This document shows positions 16,404 to 24,702 of a stretch of 52,439 nt of DNA, one piece after another (within the stretch, counting starts at the first letter, position 1; each line of letters begins with the position of its first letter). This DNA comes from Mastigocoleus sp. MO_188.B34. Its GTDB lineage: Bacteria > Cyanobacteriota > Cyanobacteriia > Cyanobacteriales > Nostocaceae. The notes under the pieces were generated by a model that was given only the letters and a program-made list of their open reading frames with translations, was not told the DNA's origin and did no database searches. The position numbers and the translations under genes were made by a program. Location of the stretch: contig NZ_JASJDK010000036.1 in NCBI RefSeq assembly GCF_030065675.1, positions 1 through 52,439 of the forward strand. The letters are read 5' to 3'.

Positions 16404-18398
16404 CTACTTACTCTGCTGATAAGGTATCCAAACAGTAAAAACCGATCCAACCCCAACACTCGACTCAACTTCAATTCGACCGCGATGTAACTCCACCAGT
16501 TGCTTAGTCAAAGCTAAACCCAACCCCGTACCCCCATAGCGACGTCGGTAAGGGGTATCCAGTTGATGAAACTTTTCAAATAACAGGGGTAGCTGTTCCA
16601 CGGGAATTCCAATTCCTGTATCTTCCACCTGAAAAATAGCAGTCTTACCTTCCATCCACAGACGTAAAACTACATCACCACCTTCAGAGGTAAATTTAAT
16701 TGCATTAGTTAATAAATTCCACAATATTTGTTGTATGCGGGGATAATCAGCTTGAAATTTATCTTGTGTTAATTCAATTTGTGAATCTAAAATTAAATTA
16801 ATCTTTTGTTTTATGGCTTTTTCTGCAACTGTTTTAACTGCTGTTTCGATTGATTTGTTCAGAGAAAATTCTGTAATATTTAAAACGGCTTTTCCAGCTT
16901 CAATTTGAGATAGGTTGAGAATATCATTAATCATTTCTAATAAATGCTCGCCACTATCGTGGATTGTTTGCAGATAATCTCGCTGTCGTTGACTCAAATC
17001 TCCAAAAGACCACCTCAGTAAGGTAGAAGACATCCCAATTACGTAGGTCAATGGCGTTAGTAATTCATGACTAATGGTAGCTAAAAATTCATTTCTCAAA
17101 CGACTTGCAGATTCAGCAGCAACTAAAGCATCATGTAAAGCGTTAGTTTTCTCTTTAACTCTTTTTTCTAAACTTTGCTTTTCTTTTGTGAGAAAATTCA
17201 TTAGTTCGGATTGATGAATTGCAATTGCTAGTTGTTCTGCAATTGAAGTCAATAAATTTTTTTCACTATCACTCCAATTACGTGGTCTATGACATTGATG
17301 AGCAATCAGTAATCCCCAAAGATTTTCTTCAAACATAATTGGGGATGCTAATTTCGCTCTTACTTTAATTTCCCGTAAAAAATTCAACAAACAATCTTCT
17401 AAATAATAGGTTTCTTCGATATCATTTACAGCTAAAGTAAAACCATTACAATATTTATTCCAACATTTAGAGGTCGGTGTAAAACAATTTCGTTCTCGGT
17501 AATTCAACACTGAAGGGATTGCATCATCACCACAAACTTCGTAAACAATATATCCTTGGCTGCGAGTAAAATCTTTGAATTTGTCTGGTTGCTGTAAATT
17601 TTCCTGTTCTTGTGGAGTGTCTTGCTCTTGTAAATTCAAAGGTGATGTGGAAGTATTTTGAGATTTAAAGTTTTGAGATTTAAACTTTGAAGGATCAATT
17701 GAATACTCAAATTTATAAATTACCAATCTATCTAATTCTAAAAACTCCCTCACCTCCGCCAATGCTGTAGCCATAATCACTGATAAATCTACACTTTTAC
17801 GGATTTGAGTTGTGACTTGATTTAAAAGTTGCTCTTGAGCTATTTGCTTTTTTAAAGCTTGTTCTACTTCCTGAAAAGCAAGATGAGAATATGATGAACT
17901 TTTGGTTAGTGAATCTTGGTTTTCTTCTGATAGGAGATACTCTAATAGCAACAAAGTAAATTTGCTTTGGAGCTCGGCACTATTAGGAGAAATGATTTGC
18001 TGATAGCGCTCAATTTCTTGAAAAGTTATGGAATCATGACAAAACAAGTCTCTTAACTCCATCAGGAAAGCAGAGATTAGATCTGCATCAAATATCAACT
18101 GTGCGTTCAAAGATAAATATTCACTTTCCTTCGCAGGAATTTTTGCAGCTTCCCTGTCCCCGACTTCTGGATTTCCCAGCAATAAGGCGCTAAAACCGTC
18201 AGATAGTAGGAGTTTAAACCTTTTTTTTGCCCAGTGAGTGGGTGTAGGTATCCGCGCAATGATAGCATCTGTGATGATGACAAAATTTGCTTTTCCTACA
18301 CCTTGAGCCATTTGGTCTAATAATTCTACAAGTTGATTAAATACACCCAAAGACAAGGTTCGAGAAAAGCTTAAATCGGGAGAACCAAGCATTTTCAA
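16404..18398 (-). CDS. DICT-GAF sensor histidine kinase, cyanobacteriochrome-like GAF
   Basis: Soluble sensor kinase of 664 residues. An N-terminal DICT-like domain (about 1-160) precedes a GAF domain (about 198-398), HisKA with His444 in TISHELLTPL, and HATPase with DTGIGIP and [13 protein letters not shown]. The GAF resembles cyanobacteriochromes: VRAKLASPI and LWGLLIAHQCHRPRNW are the usual flanks, Cys336 (EDCLLNFLREIKV) aligns with the bilin-binding Cys, and Cys305 (RNCF) sits where DXCF-type proteins have their second Cys. Deviations: Leu follows Cys336 instead of His or Tyr, and Arg replaces the Asp of DXCF. About 40 residues (238-275) of Gln/Ser repeats interrupt the GAF. Light sensing is therefore possible but unproven. 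Divergent from cobN. Confidence 0.85.
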   Translation of the reverse strand: MKMLGSPDLSFSRTLSLGVFNQLVELLDQMAQGVGKANFVIITDAIIARIPTPTHWAKKRFKLLLSDGFSALLLGNPEVGDREAAKIPAKESEYLSLNAQLIFDADLISAFLMELRDLFCHDSITFQEIERYQQIISPNSAELQSKFTLLLLEYLLSEENQDSLTKSSSYSHLAFQEVEQALKKQIAQEQLLNQVTTQIRKSVDLSVIMATALAEVREFLELDRLVIYKFEYSIDPSKFKSQNFKSQNTSTSPLNLQEQDTPQEQENLQQPDKFKDFTRSQGYIVYEVCGDDAIPSVLNYRERNCFTPTSKCWNKYCNGFTLAVNDIEETYYLEDCLLNFLREIKVRAKLASPIMFEENLWGLLIAHQCHRPRNWSDSEKNLLTSIAEQLAIAIHQSELMNFLTKEKQSLEKRVKEKTNALHDALVAAESASRLRNEFLATISHELLTPLTYVIGMSSTLLRWSFGDLSQRQRDYLQTIHDSGEHLLEMINDILNLSQIEAGKAVLNITEFSLNKSIETAVKTVAEKAIKQKINLILDSQIELTQDKFQADYPRIQQILWNLLTNAIKFTSEGGDVVLRLWMEGKTAIFQVEDTGIGIPVEQLPLLFEKFHQLDTPYRRRYGGTGLGLALTKQLVELHRGRIEVESSVGVGSVFTVWIPYQQSK

Positions 18399-18488
18399 GT
18401 TTTGATGATTTGATGAGAGAAGTTAGCTGCAGTCGCTTAAAGTTGTGATTGTTTCCTAATCAACAGTTTAAGACGGTATTAGCAAATT

Positions 18489-21400
18489 ATGCATCGCACA
18501 AGTGTCACTACTAATAAATGGGAACTTCAGTCAGACGACATAAGATTTATAGAACAAACTCCAGCACCAATCATATTAATTACGGCTGCGGATACTGAAA
18601 TTCAAACTGTAGCAGCTGCGCTGCCAAAATTACCAGGGAAATTTCCTCAAGTTAGAGTTGCTAAACTTTTAGACTTACAGCATCAAATCAGTATCGATAC
18701 CTATGGCGAGCAAGTTTTAGAATTTGCGGAAGTAATTATTCTTAGACTGTTAGGAGGACGTTCTTATTGGGCTTATGGTTTAGAGGTAGTTTCTCAAATA
18801 GTAGAGCGCAAAGGTACAAATCTAATTGTAATGCCAGGGGATGATGCTCTGGACACAGAATTAATAGCCCATTCTACTTTACCTTTGGCAACTGCAAATC
18901 AGGTATGGCGATATTTTAATGAGGGTGGAACGGAAAATATTGCCAATGCTTTGATGTTAATTGCGGATAAATGTCTTTCAACATCATTTAATCCTGTACC
19001 TCCTAAAACTGTTCCTAGGGTTGGGTTTTATGGGGGATTGGGGACTGGGGACTGGAGATTAGCGACTGGGAAAGGAGGAAAGAGAATAGGGGAACTGGGA
19101 GCAGGGAAGAAAGTAGGGAACGGAAACCAATCCCTGATATCTAATCCCCAACCCCCAAAAATTGCTATCCTTTTCTACCGCGCCCATTACTTGGCTGGTA
19201 ATACCAAGACCATTGATGCATTATGTGCAGCTTTAGTAAAACGAAATTTGGAACCGGTACCAATATTTATTTCTTCGTTACGGGACTTGGAAGTTCAAAC
19301 CGAACTCAGCCAGTTTTTTGAATCCAATACTTCTTCGCCAATTAAACTTTTACTCAACACTACTAGTTTTTCCCTGGCAAAGTTAGATATAGAAAAACCA
19401 CAAGTGGATTTGTGGAATAAATTAAATGTGCCAATCTTGCAAGTCATTAACAGTAGTGCTGCTGTAAAAGAATGGGAGTCAGGATTACAAGGGCTTTCTC
19501 CCCGGGATATTGCCATGAATGTAGCACTTCCAGAAGTCGACGGGCGAATTATCACTCGTGCTGCTTCTTTTAAAACTTTACAGAGCCGCAATTCCTCCCT
19601 GGAAACAGATGTAGTGGTTTATGAACCAAAAAATTCGCGGATAGAATTTGTTGCTGATTTGGCAACAAACTGGGTCAAGTTATCTGCTAAACCACCTGAG
19701 GAACGTCGTATCGCCATGATTTTGGCTAATTATCCTACCCGGGATGGACGTTTAGCAAATGGCGTTGGATTAGATACCCCAGCCAGTTGTGTAGAAATTC
19801 TTAAGGCGATGAAGTTTGCCGGTTATCAGCTCGATAATATTCCCCACACAGGAACGGAGTTAATCGAACATCTAACCAAAAATGTGACAAATGACCCAGA
19901 AGGAAGGGATTTACGTCCGGTTGCACAAAGTCTTGACGCGAAGGAATATGCTAAATATTTTGCGAATTTACCCCCATCAGTACAGACAGGTATCTCTCAA
20001 CGCTGGGGTTTTCCCAAACAAGAACATGAATACTCAGTTTCTGGGATGAATTTAGGTAATGTATTTGTTGGTATTCAGCCCGCTCGGGGTTACGATCTTG
20101 ACCCGAGTTTGAATTATCATGCTCCCGATCTGGAACCAACTCATGATTATCTGGCGTTTTATTACTGGATTAGAGAATGCTTTGCTGCTGATGCAATAAT
20201 TCATGTGGGTAAACATGGCAATTTGGAATGGTTACCAGGTAAAAGTTTAGCTCTATCAGAAAATTGTTATCCTGAGGTCGCTTTGGGCGCACTTCCTCAC
20301 TTCTACCCCTTCATTGTTAATGACCCTGGTGAGGGTTCCCAAGCTAAACGTCGCGCATCGGCGGTGATTTTAGATCATTTAACTCCACCCCTGACCAGAG
20401 CAGAACTCTATGGCGATCTACAAGCACTGGAGAATTTAATTGATGAGTATCATGAAGCCCAAAGTTTAGATCCTTCACGTTTGAGTTTAATTTGCGATCG
20501 CATTCATTCTTTGGTTCTCAAAGAAAATCTTCATCTCGATCTGGGAATTACAAATGACCAAGTTAATGAAAACCAAATTAACCAAAAGCAAATTAACCAA
20601 AATCCGATTAACCAAAACCAAGAGACTCAAAATACTTCCAGTTTTGAGCTTTCAGTTTTGAACTATTTAGATAGTTATCTTTGCGAGCTAAAAGAAGCCC
20701 AGATTCGCGATGGTTTACATATTTTTGGTCAATGTCCCCAAGGAAGACAACTACGAGATTTAATCATTGCGATCGCTCGCCATCCCAACCGCCAATATCC
20801 TGGTTTGCTCAGAGCCATTGCTCGGGATTGGGGTTTAGATTTTGACCCAATTACAACGGATTTAGGGACAGAGTTATCTACAAACGACAGAAAAATTTTA
20901 GCTGCTAAAACTTCAGAGCAAAACTCCCACTCAACAAATCCCAACTGTTTTCGTAATATTGGCGATGCGATCGAGATTTTGGAACAATATGCAGCTTTAC
21001 TCGTCGAACAATTAATTGAAAATTATCTAGATCGAAACATTAATCCAAAAACTACACAATTGGCTCCTGAACAAAAAATTGTTTGTGATTCACTATCTCA
21101 AAAACTATCCCAAAATGGAGTCTCCTATACCCAATCAGTACTGGATTGGATTCAGTTAAATCTCTTAAAAGCCCTCAAACAAACAGACCGCGAAATTGAA
21201 AATTTGTTACGCGGTCTTAATGGTGAGTATATTCCCAGCGGACCTGCTGGTGCACCCACTCGCGGACGTCCGGAAGTATTACCAACTGGCAATAATTTTT
21301 ACTCAGTAGATATTCGTGCCCTACCCACAGAGACAGCTTGGGATGTAGGTAGAAAAGCTGCCGAAACTTTGATAGAATCCTATACCCAAGAACATGGCGA

Positions 21401-22493
21401 GTATCCCCAAACTTTAGGATTATCAGTATGGGGAACTTCCACGATGCGAACTGGAGGTGATGATATTGCTGAAGCCCTAGCTTGTTTAGGAGTACAACCG
21501 GTATGGGATGGTACCGCCAGAAGAGTAGTAGATTTTGAAATTTTGCCCCTTTCCGTTCTCGGTCGTCCCCGCGTAGATGTGACTTTGAGAATTTCGGGTT
21601 TTTTCCGGGATGCTTTTCCTAATTTAGTCGATTTATTCGACAAAGCAGTAACAGCAGTTGCAGCATTAGATGAACCACCCCATCTTAATCCTTTAGCTGC
21701 ACAGGTACGTCAAGAAACTGCACATTGGCAAAAACTAGGTTTGACCGAATTAGAAGCCTTGACGCGATCGCGCTATCGCATCTTTGGTTCCAAACCAGGA
21801 GCCTACGGAGCCGGACTGCAAGGTTTAATTGAATCCCAAAATTGGACAGATGACCGAGATTTAGCCCGTGCTTATATGAATTGGAGTGGATACGCTTATA
21901 CAGGTAAAAGTGAAGGAAAATCTGCACCAGAAGCATTCGAGCAACGTCTGGGCAAAATGCAAATAGTATTGCACAATCAAGATAATCGCGAACATGACTT
22001 ACTTGACTCCGACGACTACTACCAATTTCAAGGTGGTCTAACCGCAGCAGTTCGCACTATCAGTGGTAAGCATCCTCAAACATATTTTGGCGATAATTCT
22101 ATTCCTGCTCGCCCCAAAATTCGCCATCTCAAGGCAGAAGTTGCCAAAGTATATCGCTCGCGGGTAATTAATCCCAAATGGATCGCCGGAGTTATGCGCC
22201 ATGGCTATAAAGGGGCATTTGAAATTGCCGCAACAGTAGACTATCTTTTTGCCTATGATGCTACAACCCACTGTGTTGAAAATTACATGTATGAAGGAAT
22301 AGCAAATACTTATTTATTTAATTCCCCAGTCTGCGACTTTATTGAGCAACACAATCCACATGCTTTACGTGATATTGCGGAAAGATTGCTAGAAGCTCAT
22401 AAGCGCAATTTATGGCAGGATGTAAACATACAAATAATAGAAAACTTGAGAAACCTTGTTCATCAAGCCGAAGCAGCAATTGAAACAAAATAA
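18489..22493 (+). CDS. cobN: Cobaltochelatase large subunit CobN
   Basis: Large subunit that inserts Co2+ into hydrogenobyrinic acid diamide in aerobic-type cobalamin synthesis. The CobN/ChlH family core is clear: HVGKHGNLEWLPGK, NDPGEGSQAKRR, GGDDIAEALA and, near the C-terminus, WIAGVMRHGYKGAFEIAA. The N-terminus (ILITAADTEIQTVAAAL) is of CobN type and differs from the ChlH start, so it is not magnesium chelatase. At 1334 residues it is somewhat long, explained by two in-frame insertions of repeat sequence (about residues 180-224 and 690-714). No cobS/cobT is near; cyanobacterial CobN is thought to work with ChlI/ChlD-type ATPases. The next gene begins 15 bases downstream. Confidence 0.93.
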   Translation: MHRTSVTTNKWELQSDDIRFIEQTPAPIILITAADTEIQTVAAALPKLPGKFPQVRVAKLLDLQHQISIDTYGEQVLEFAEVIILRLLGGRSYWAYGLEVVSQIVERKGTNLIVMPGDDALDTELIAHSTLPLATANQVWRYFNEGGTENIANALMLIADKCLSTSFNPVPPKTVPRVGFYGGLGTGDWRLATGKGGKRIGELGAGKKVGNGNQSLISNPQPPKIAILFYRAHYLAGNTKTIDALCAALVKRNLEPVPIFISSLRDLEVQTELSQFFESNTSSPIKLLLNTTSFSLAKLDIEKPQVDLWNKLNVPILQVINSSAAVKEWESGLQGLSPRDIAMNVALPEVDGRIITRAASFKTLQSRNSSLETDVVVYEPKNSRIEFVADLATNWVKLSAKPPEERRIAMILANYPTRDGRLANGVGLDTPASCVEILKAMKFAGYQLDNIPHTGTELIEHLTKNVTNDPEGRDLRPVAQSLDAKEYAKYFANLPPSVQTGISQRWGFPKQEHEYSVSGMNLGNVFVGIQPARGYDLDPSLNYHAPDLEPTHDYLAFYYWIRECFAADAIIHVGKHGNLEWLPGKSLALSENCYPEVALGALPHFYPFIVNDPGEGSQAKRRASAVILDHLTPPLTRAELYGDLQALENLIDEYHEAQSLDPSRLSLICDRIHSLVLKENLHLDLGITNDQVNENQINQKQINQNPINQNQETQNTSSFELSVLNYLDSYLCELKEAQIRDGLHIFGQCPQGRQLRDLIIAIARHPNRQYPGLLRAIARDWGLDFDPITTDLGTELSTNDRKILAAKTSEQNSHSTNPNCFRNIGDAIEILEQYAALLVEQLIENYLDRNINPKTTQLAPEQKIVCDSLSQKLSQNGVSYTQSVLDWIQLNLLKALKQTDREIENLLRGLNGEYIPSGPAGAPTRGRPEVLPTGNNFYSVDIRALPTETAWDVGRKAAETLIESYTQEHGEYPQTLGLSVWGTSTMRTGGDDIAEALACLGVQPVWDGTARRVVDFEILPLSVLGRPRVDVTLRISGFFRDAFPNLVDLFDKAVTAVAALDEPPHLNPLAAQVRQETAHWQKLGLTELEALTRSRYRIFGSKPGAYGAGLQGLIESQNWTDDRDLARAYMNWSGYAYTGKSEGKSAPEAFEQRLGKMQIVLHNQDNREHDLLDSDDYYQFQGGLTAAVRTISGKHPQTYFGDNSIPARPKIRHLKAEVAKVYRSRVINPKWIAGVMRHGYKGAFEIAATVDYLFAYDATTHCVENYMYEGIANTYLFNSPVCDFIEQHNPHALRDIAERLLEAHKRNLWQDVNIQIIENLRNLVHQAEAAIETK
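19030..19160 (+). repeat. Minisatellite-like spacer sequence inserted in frame in cobN
   Basis: GGGGATTGGGGACTGGGG-type units followed by AATCCCCAACCCCC, the same sequence seen between genes in this window, lie inside cobN without breaking the frame. They encode about 44 residues rich in Gly, Lys and Asn between the conserved RVGFY and IAILFYRAHYLAGNT segments, where related proteins have a short loop. Confidence 0.8.
20562..20631 (+). repeat. AAT/CAA trinucleotide-rich tandem repeat in cobN
   Basis: About five units close to AACCAAATTAACCAAA encode Asn-Gln-Ile-Asn-Gln runs at about residues 690-714, between LGITND and the next conserved segment. Period 18 bases, degenerate. In frame. Confidence 0.8.
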
Positions 22494-22508
22494 CGGGATG
22501 AGGTAAAC

Positions 22509-23642
22509 ATGGAAAACATTGCGTATTTACACTTAGCTTCAACCTACGAAGATTGCCCTAGTAGTGAATTGATTTCCCTTAGTCAACTGCTGAATCGGGG
22601 AATTGCACCGGAATGGGGGAAGTTTTCTAGCAAAGCATGGAAACACCTACTTCCCCTTGCTCTGACTGTATCCCTGTTAAGTACAGTAGGTAGTGCTTTA
22701 GCACTACAAAAAGGAGATAATGGTCCTTCTGTATCGGGCTTACAACAGCAGTTACAAAAAGCTGGATTTTATCAGGCTCCCATCACTAAGGTGTATGATA
22801 AACCTACCGAAGATGCAGTTCGTCGATTTCAGAAAGCAGCAGGAATTGCGGCTGATGGAATTGCTGGAGTTTCTACCCTACAAAAATTAGAAAGTTGGCG
22901 TCCTGCGAAAATCAAACCTCAATCCAAGCCAACCCAGATTGTCAGCGCCAGAATCATTAGGAATCAAGTTCCTAAAGTTACACCTGTTAAAAAGCTGCAG
23001 ACAACCCAATACCTGAAAAGAGGAGATGAAGGGGAAGTCGTTAGAGTATTACAAGAACAACTGCGTGTAGCTGGTTATTATTATGGTAATGCCACTGGAA
23101 TATTTGGTCCGATTACCGAAGAATCAGTCAAACGTTTTCAAAAAGCTTACAATTTGGATGTTGATGGTGTAGTTGGTCCCAATACGCGGAAAAAATTACC
23201 ACCAAGTGGGATTGGTTTCGGGAGTGAAGCAAGAACAACTTCAGTAAAAGTAAATCCTGATAATCTTCGTCAAGGTCATCGCGGCGAAGCTGTTCGAGTT
23301 TTACAAGCACAATTAATTGAAGCTGGATATTTAAAAGGCGAACCCAACGGCTATTTTGGTTCGTATACCGCCGCTGCAGTCCGCAGATTCCAAGCAGATA
23401 ATTATCTCGCAGCTAGCGGTATTGCTGGTCCAACAACAAGAGGAAAATTACACAGCCAAGTTAAAACTGCTCCCAAGAGTCAGTTTAGCGTTATGGAAGT
23501 TCAAAGAAGATTGCAAGTAAGAGGTTTTTATAAAGGACCACTTAATGGCGTGATGGATAAATCCACCAAACGCGCAATTAAGCAGGCACAACAATTCTAT
23601 GATATTAGCCTCAACGATCTCAAAAATGGGCGCTACTGGTAA
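22509..23642 (+). CDS. Peptidoglycan-binding-repeat protein (Alr1690-like)
   Basis: 377 residues with an N-terminal region ending in a membrane or signal segment (about 47-66, LLPLALTVSLLSTVGSALA), then four PG_binding_1 units at about 68-122, 165-222, 249-306 and a shorter one at 318-365. Each has the RF-QKA...DG-AG--T pattern. Expected to attach to the cell wall; no catalytic domain is present. Start supported by GAGG before the ATG; only 15 bases separate it from cobN, so co-transcription is likely. It runs convergent to furA, as alr1690 does in Anabaena PCC 7120, where read-through makes an antisense RNA of furA. Confidence 0.87.
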   Translation: MENIAYLHLASTYEDCPSSELISLSQLLNRGIAPEWGKFSSKAWKHLLPLALTVSLLSTVGSALALQKGDNGPSVSGLQQQLQKAGFYQAPITKVYDKPTEDAVRRFQKAAGIAADGIAGVSTLQKLESWRPAKIKPQSKPTQIVSARIIRNQVPKVTPVKKLQTTQYLKRGDEGEVVRVLQEQLRVAGYYYGNATGIFGPITEESVKRFQKAYNLDVDGVVGPNTRKKLPPSGIGFGSEARTTSVKVNPDNLRQGHRGEAVRVLQAQLIEAGYLKGEPNGYFGSYTAAAVRRFQADNYLAASGIAGPTTRGKLHSQVKTAPKSQFSVMEVQRRLQVRGFYKGPLNGVMDKSTKRAIKQAQQFYDISLNDLKNGRYW

Positions 23643-23658
23643 CATTTCTGTTATTTTT
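23640..23658 (+). terminator. Weak hairpin at the end of the peptidoglycan-binding gene
   Basis: TAACA and TGTTA (five pairs, four-base loop) are followed by five T, and the hairpin overlaps the stop codon. The stem is too short to stop polymerase efficiently, which fits read-through toward furA. Confidence 0.35.
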
Positions 23659-23747
23659 ACAATGTTTACCCATGACTAGATCTAAACGCTCATTTTGTCC
23701 TAATGTTGATATATTTACTTGGTCAAGATGAGCTAGGAGCTACATAC

Positions 23748-23838
23748 AAAGTCAAACTTATTTGACTTTAAATTAATGCCAGCGTTTTCCATTTGCTGTG
23801 ACTACAGCCTCATACAGGTATTAGGGAGCGCTGGCATT
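23748..23838. promoter_or_regulatory. Hairpins in the convergent furA intergenic region
   Basis: A perfect nine-base stem (AAAGTCAAA, loop CTTA, TTTGACTTT) lies at 23748-23769 without a T run on either strand. A second inverted pair, AATGCCAGCG at 23775-23784 and CGCTGGCATT at 23829-23838, joins the spacer to the last codons of furA. They may be processing or partial termination sites for the opposing transcripts. Confidence 0.45.
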
Positions 23839-24265
23839 TTGGGCAAACTCCATGTATTGTTAACTGGCAATCAAGTAAGTGATAACCTTCTTTTTGGGCA
23901 GTTTTTGCACCAGTTTTTAAAATAGATTCATTTTTAAACTCAATTGTTTCGTTACACCTAATACAAATTAGATGGTGATGGTGATGGGGATAGGGCTGAT
24001 TAATCTCATAATGTTTGTGACCTTCTCCCAAGTCCAGTTCGCGTAAAATTCCCATGCGCGCCATCAATTTTAAGGTGCGATAAATTGTCGAGAGACTAAT
24101 TCCTTCACCGCGCTCTTCAAGTCTCTGGTACAAATCTTCTGCACTGAGATGCTCTCCCTGAGGTAATTCTTGAAAGATATGTAATATTGTTTCTCTCTGG
24201 GGAGTTAATCGCCAACCTCTTTCGTTTAGTTCTGCCTTAAGTGAGGCAGATGAGTATGCGGTCAT
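23810..24265 (-). CDS. furA: Ferric uptake regulator FurA
   Basis: Fe2+-dependent repressor of 151 residues, the length of Anabaena FurA. A winged-helix N-terminal domain (SLKAELNERGWRLTPQR, LSTIYRTLKLMARMG) is followed by the metal/dimer domain with PHHHHHLIC. Cysteines are at 101, 104, 133, 141 and 144, that is, two CXXC motifs plus Cys133; Cys141-Pro142 matches the heme-regulatory motif described for FurA. The position next to sigC and convergent to the Alr1690-like gene strengthens FurA over Zur or PerR. A hairpin in its leader (24274-24302) may affect expression. Confidence 0.93.
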   Translation of the reverse strand: MTAYSSASLKAELNERGWRLTPQRETILHIFQELPQGEHLSAEDLYQRLEERGEGISLSTIYRTLKLMARMGILRELDLGEGHKHYEINQPYPHHHHHLICIRCNETIEFKNESILKTGAKTAQKEGYHLLDCQLTIHGVCPKCQRSLIPV

Positions 24266-24269
24266 AGCT

Positions 24270-24302
24270 AAAAATTCTCAACAAAGCTCATTAGTTGAGA
24301 AT
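24270..24302 (-). promoter_or_regulatory. Hairpin plus T run in the furA leader
   Basis: On the minus strand ATTCTCAAC, an 11-base loop and GTTGAGAAT form a perfect nine-base stem followed by a short T run ending a few bases before the furA ATG. It looks like an attenuator or a dyad operator. It is not the AT-rich Fur box (GATAATGATAATC type). Confidence 0.45.
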
Positions 24303-24677
24303 ATAGCAAAAACTTTAGATAATTTGCAACAATTGTAGCTTATTGAAAAGAATTGTAAAAAAAACTTAAAGGTCATGAAACGTTGACACTCCCATGAGTG
24401 CAAACCGATGTGCGCAAAGTTTCTTTTTCAGATAATCAGAAGGATGTATACTAGAGTTCAGAAGTTTAGAATCATTAAAGCGCAATATTAAAATCAGAAA
24501 CTATGGAAAACAATAAGCAAGTGAGATAGTATCTTTTGTTTCTACTTCTGATAATTTGCTAATCTTCAGATCATTTCAGAAAAAGCAAAAAACTTAACAA
24601 ATCAACATGTGGACTTTAATCAAATAAATAATGCTAAGGATTATTTAGTAACTAAAGAGTATTTTATATTATGTTCA
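24303..24677. other. Noncoding region between furA and sigC
   Basis: No gene recognised. It must contain the furA promoter on the minus strand. A small hairpin CACTC-CCAT-GAGTG is present near 24390. No perfect iron box could be read by eye. Confidence 0.5.
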
Positions 24678-24693
24678 GGGGGTTAAACCCCCC
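24678..24693 (-). terminator. Stem-loop just after sigC
   Basis: GGGGG and CCCCC with TTTAA between (seven pairs if the inner AT pairs form) lie ten bases after the sigC stop. The stem is very GC-rich against an AT-rich background but lacks a T run, so termination would not be classical. Confidence 0.5.
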
Positions 24694-24702
24694 GGCATAT
24701 AT

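Noticed and set aside
18399-18488. Cobalamin riboswitch upstream of cobN
   Set aside because: Only 90 bases separate the divergent genes and no B12-box was found.
18489-22493. Magnesium chelatase subunit ChlH instead of CobN
   Set aside because: The N-terminus and the HVGKHGNLEWLPGK motif are of CobN type; the length similarity to ChlH is due to repeat insertions.
23810-24265. Zur or PerR instead of FurA
   Set aside because: Cys spacing (101, 104, 133, 141, 144), Cys-Pro motif and the sigC/Alr1690 neighbourhood all match FurA.
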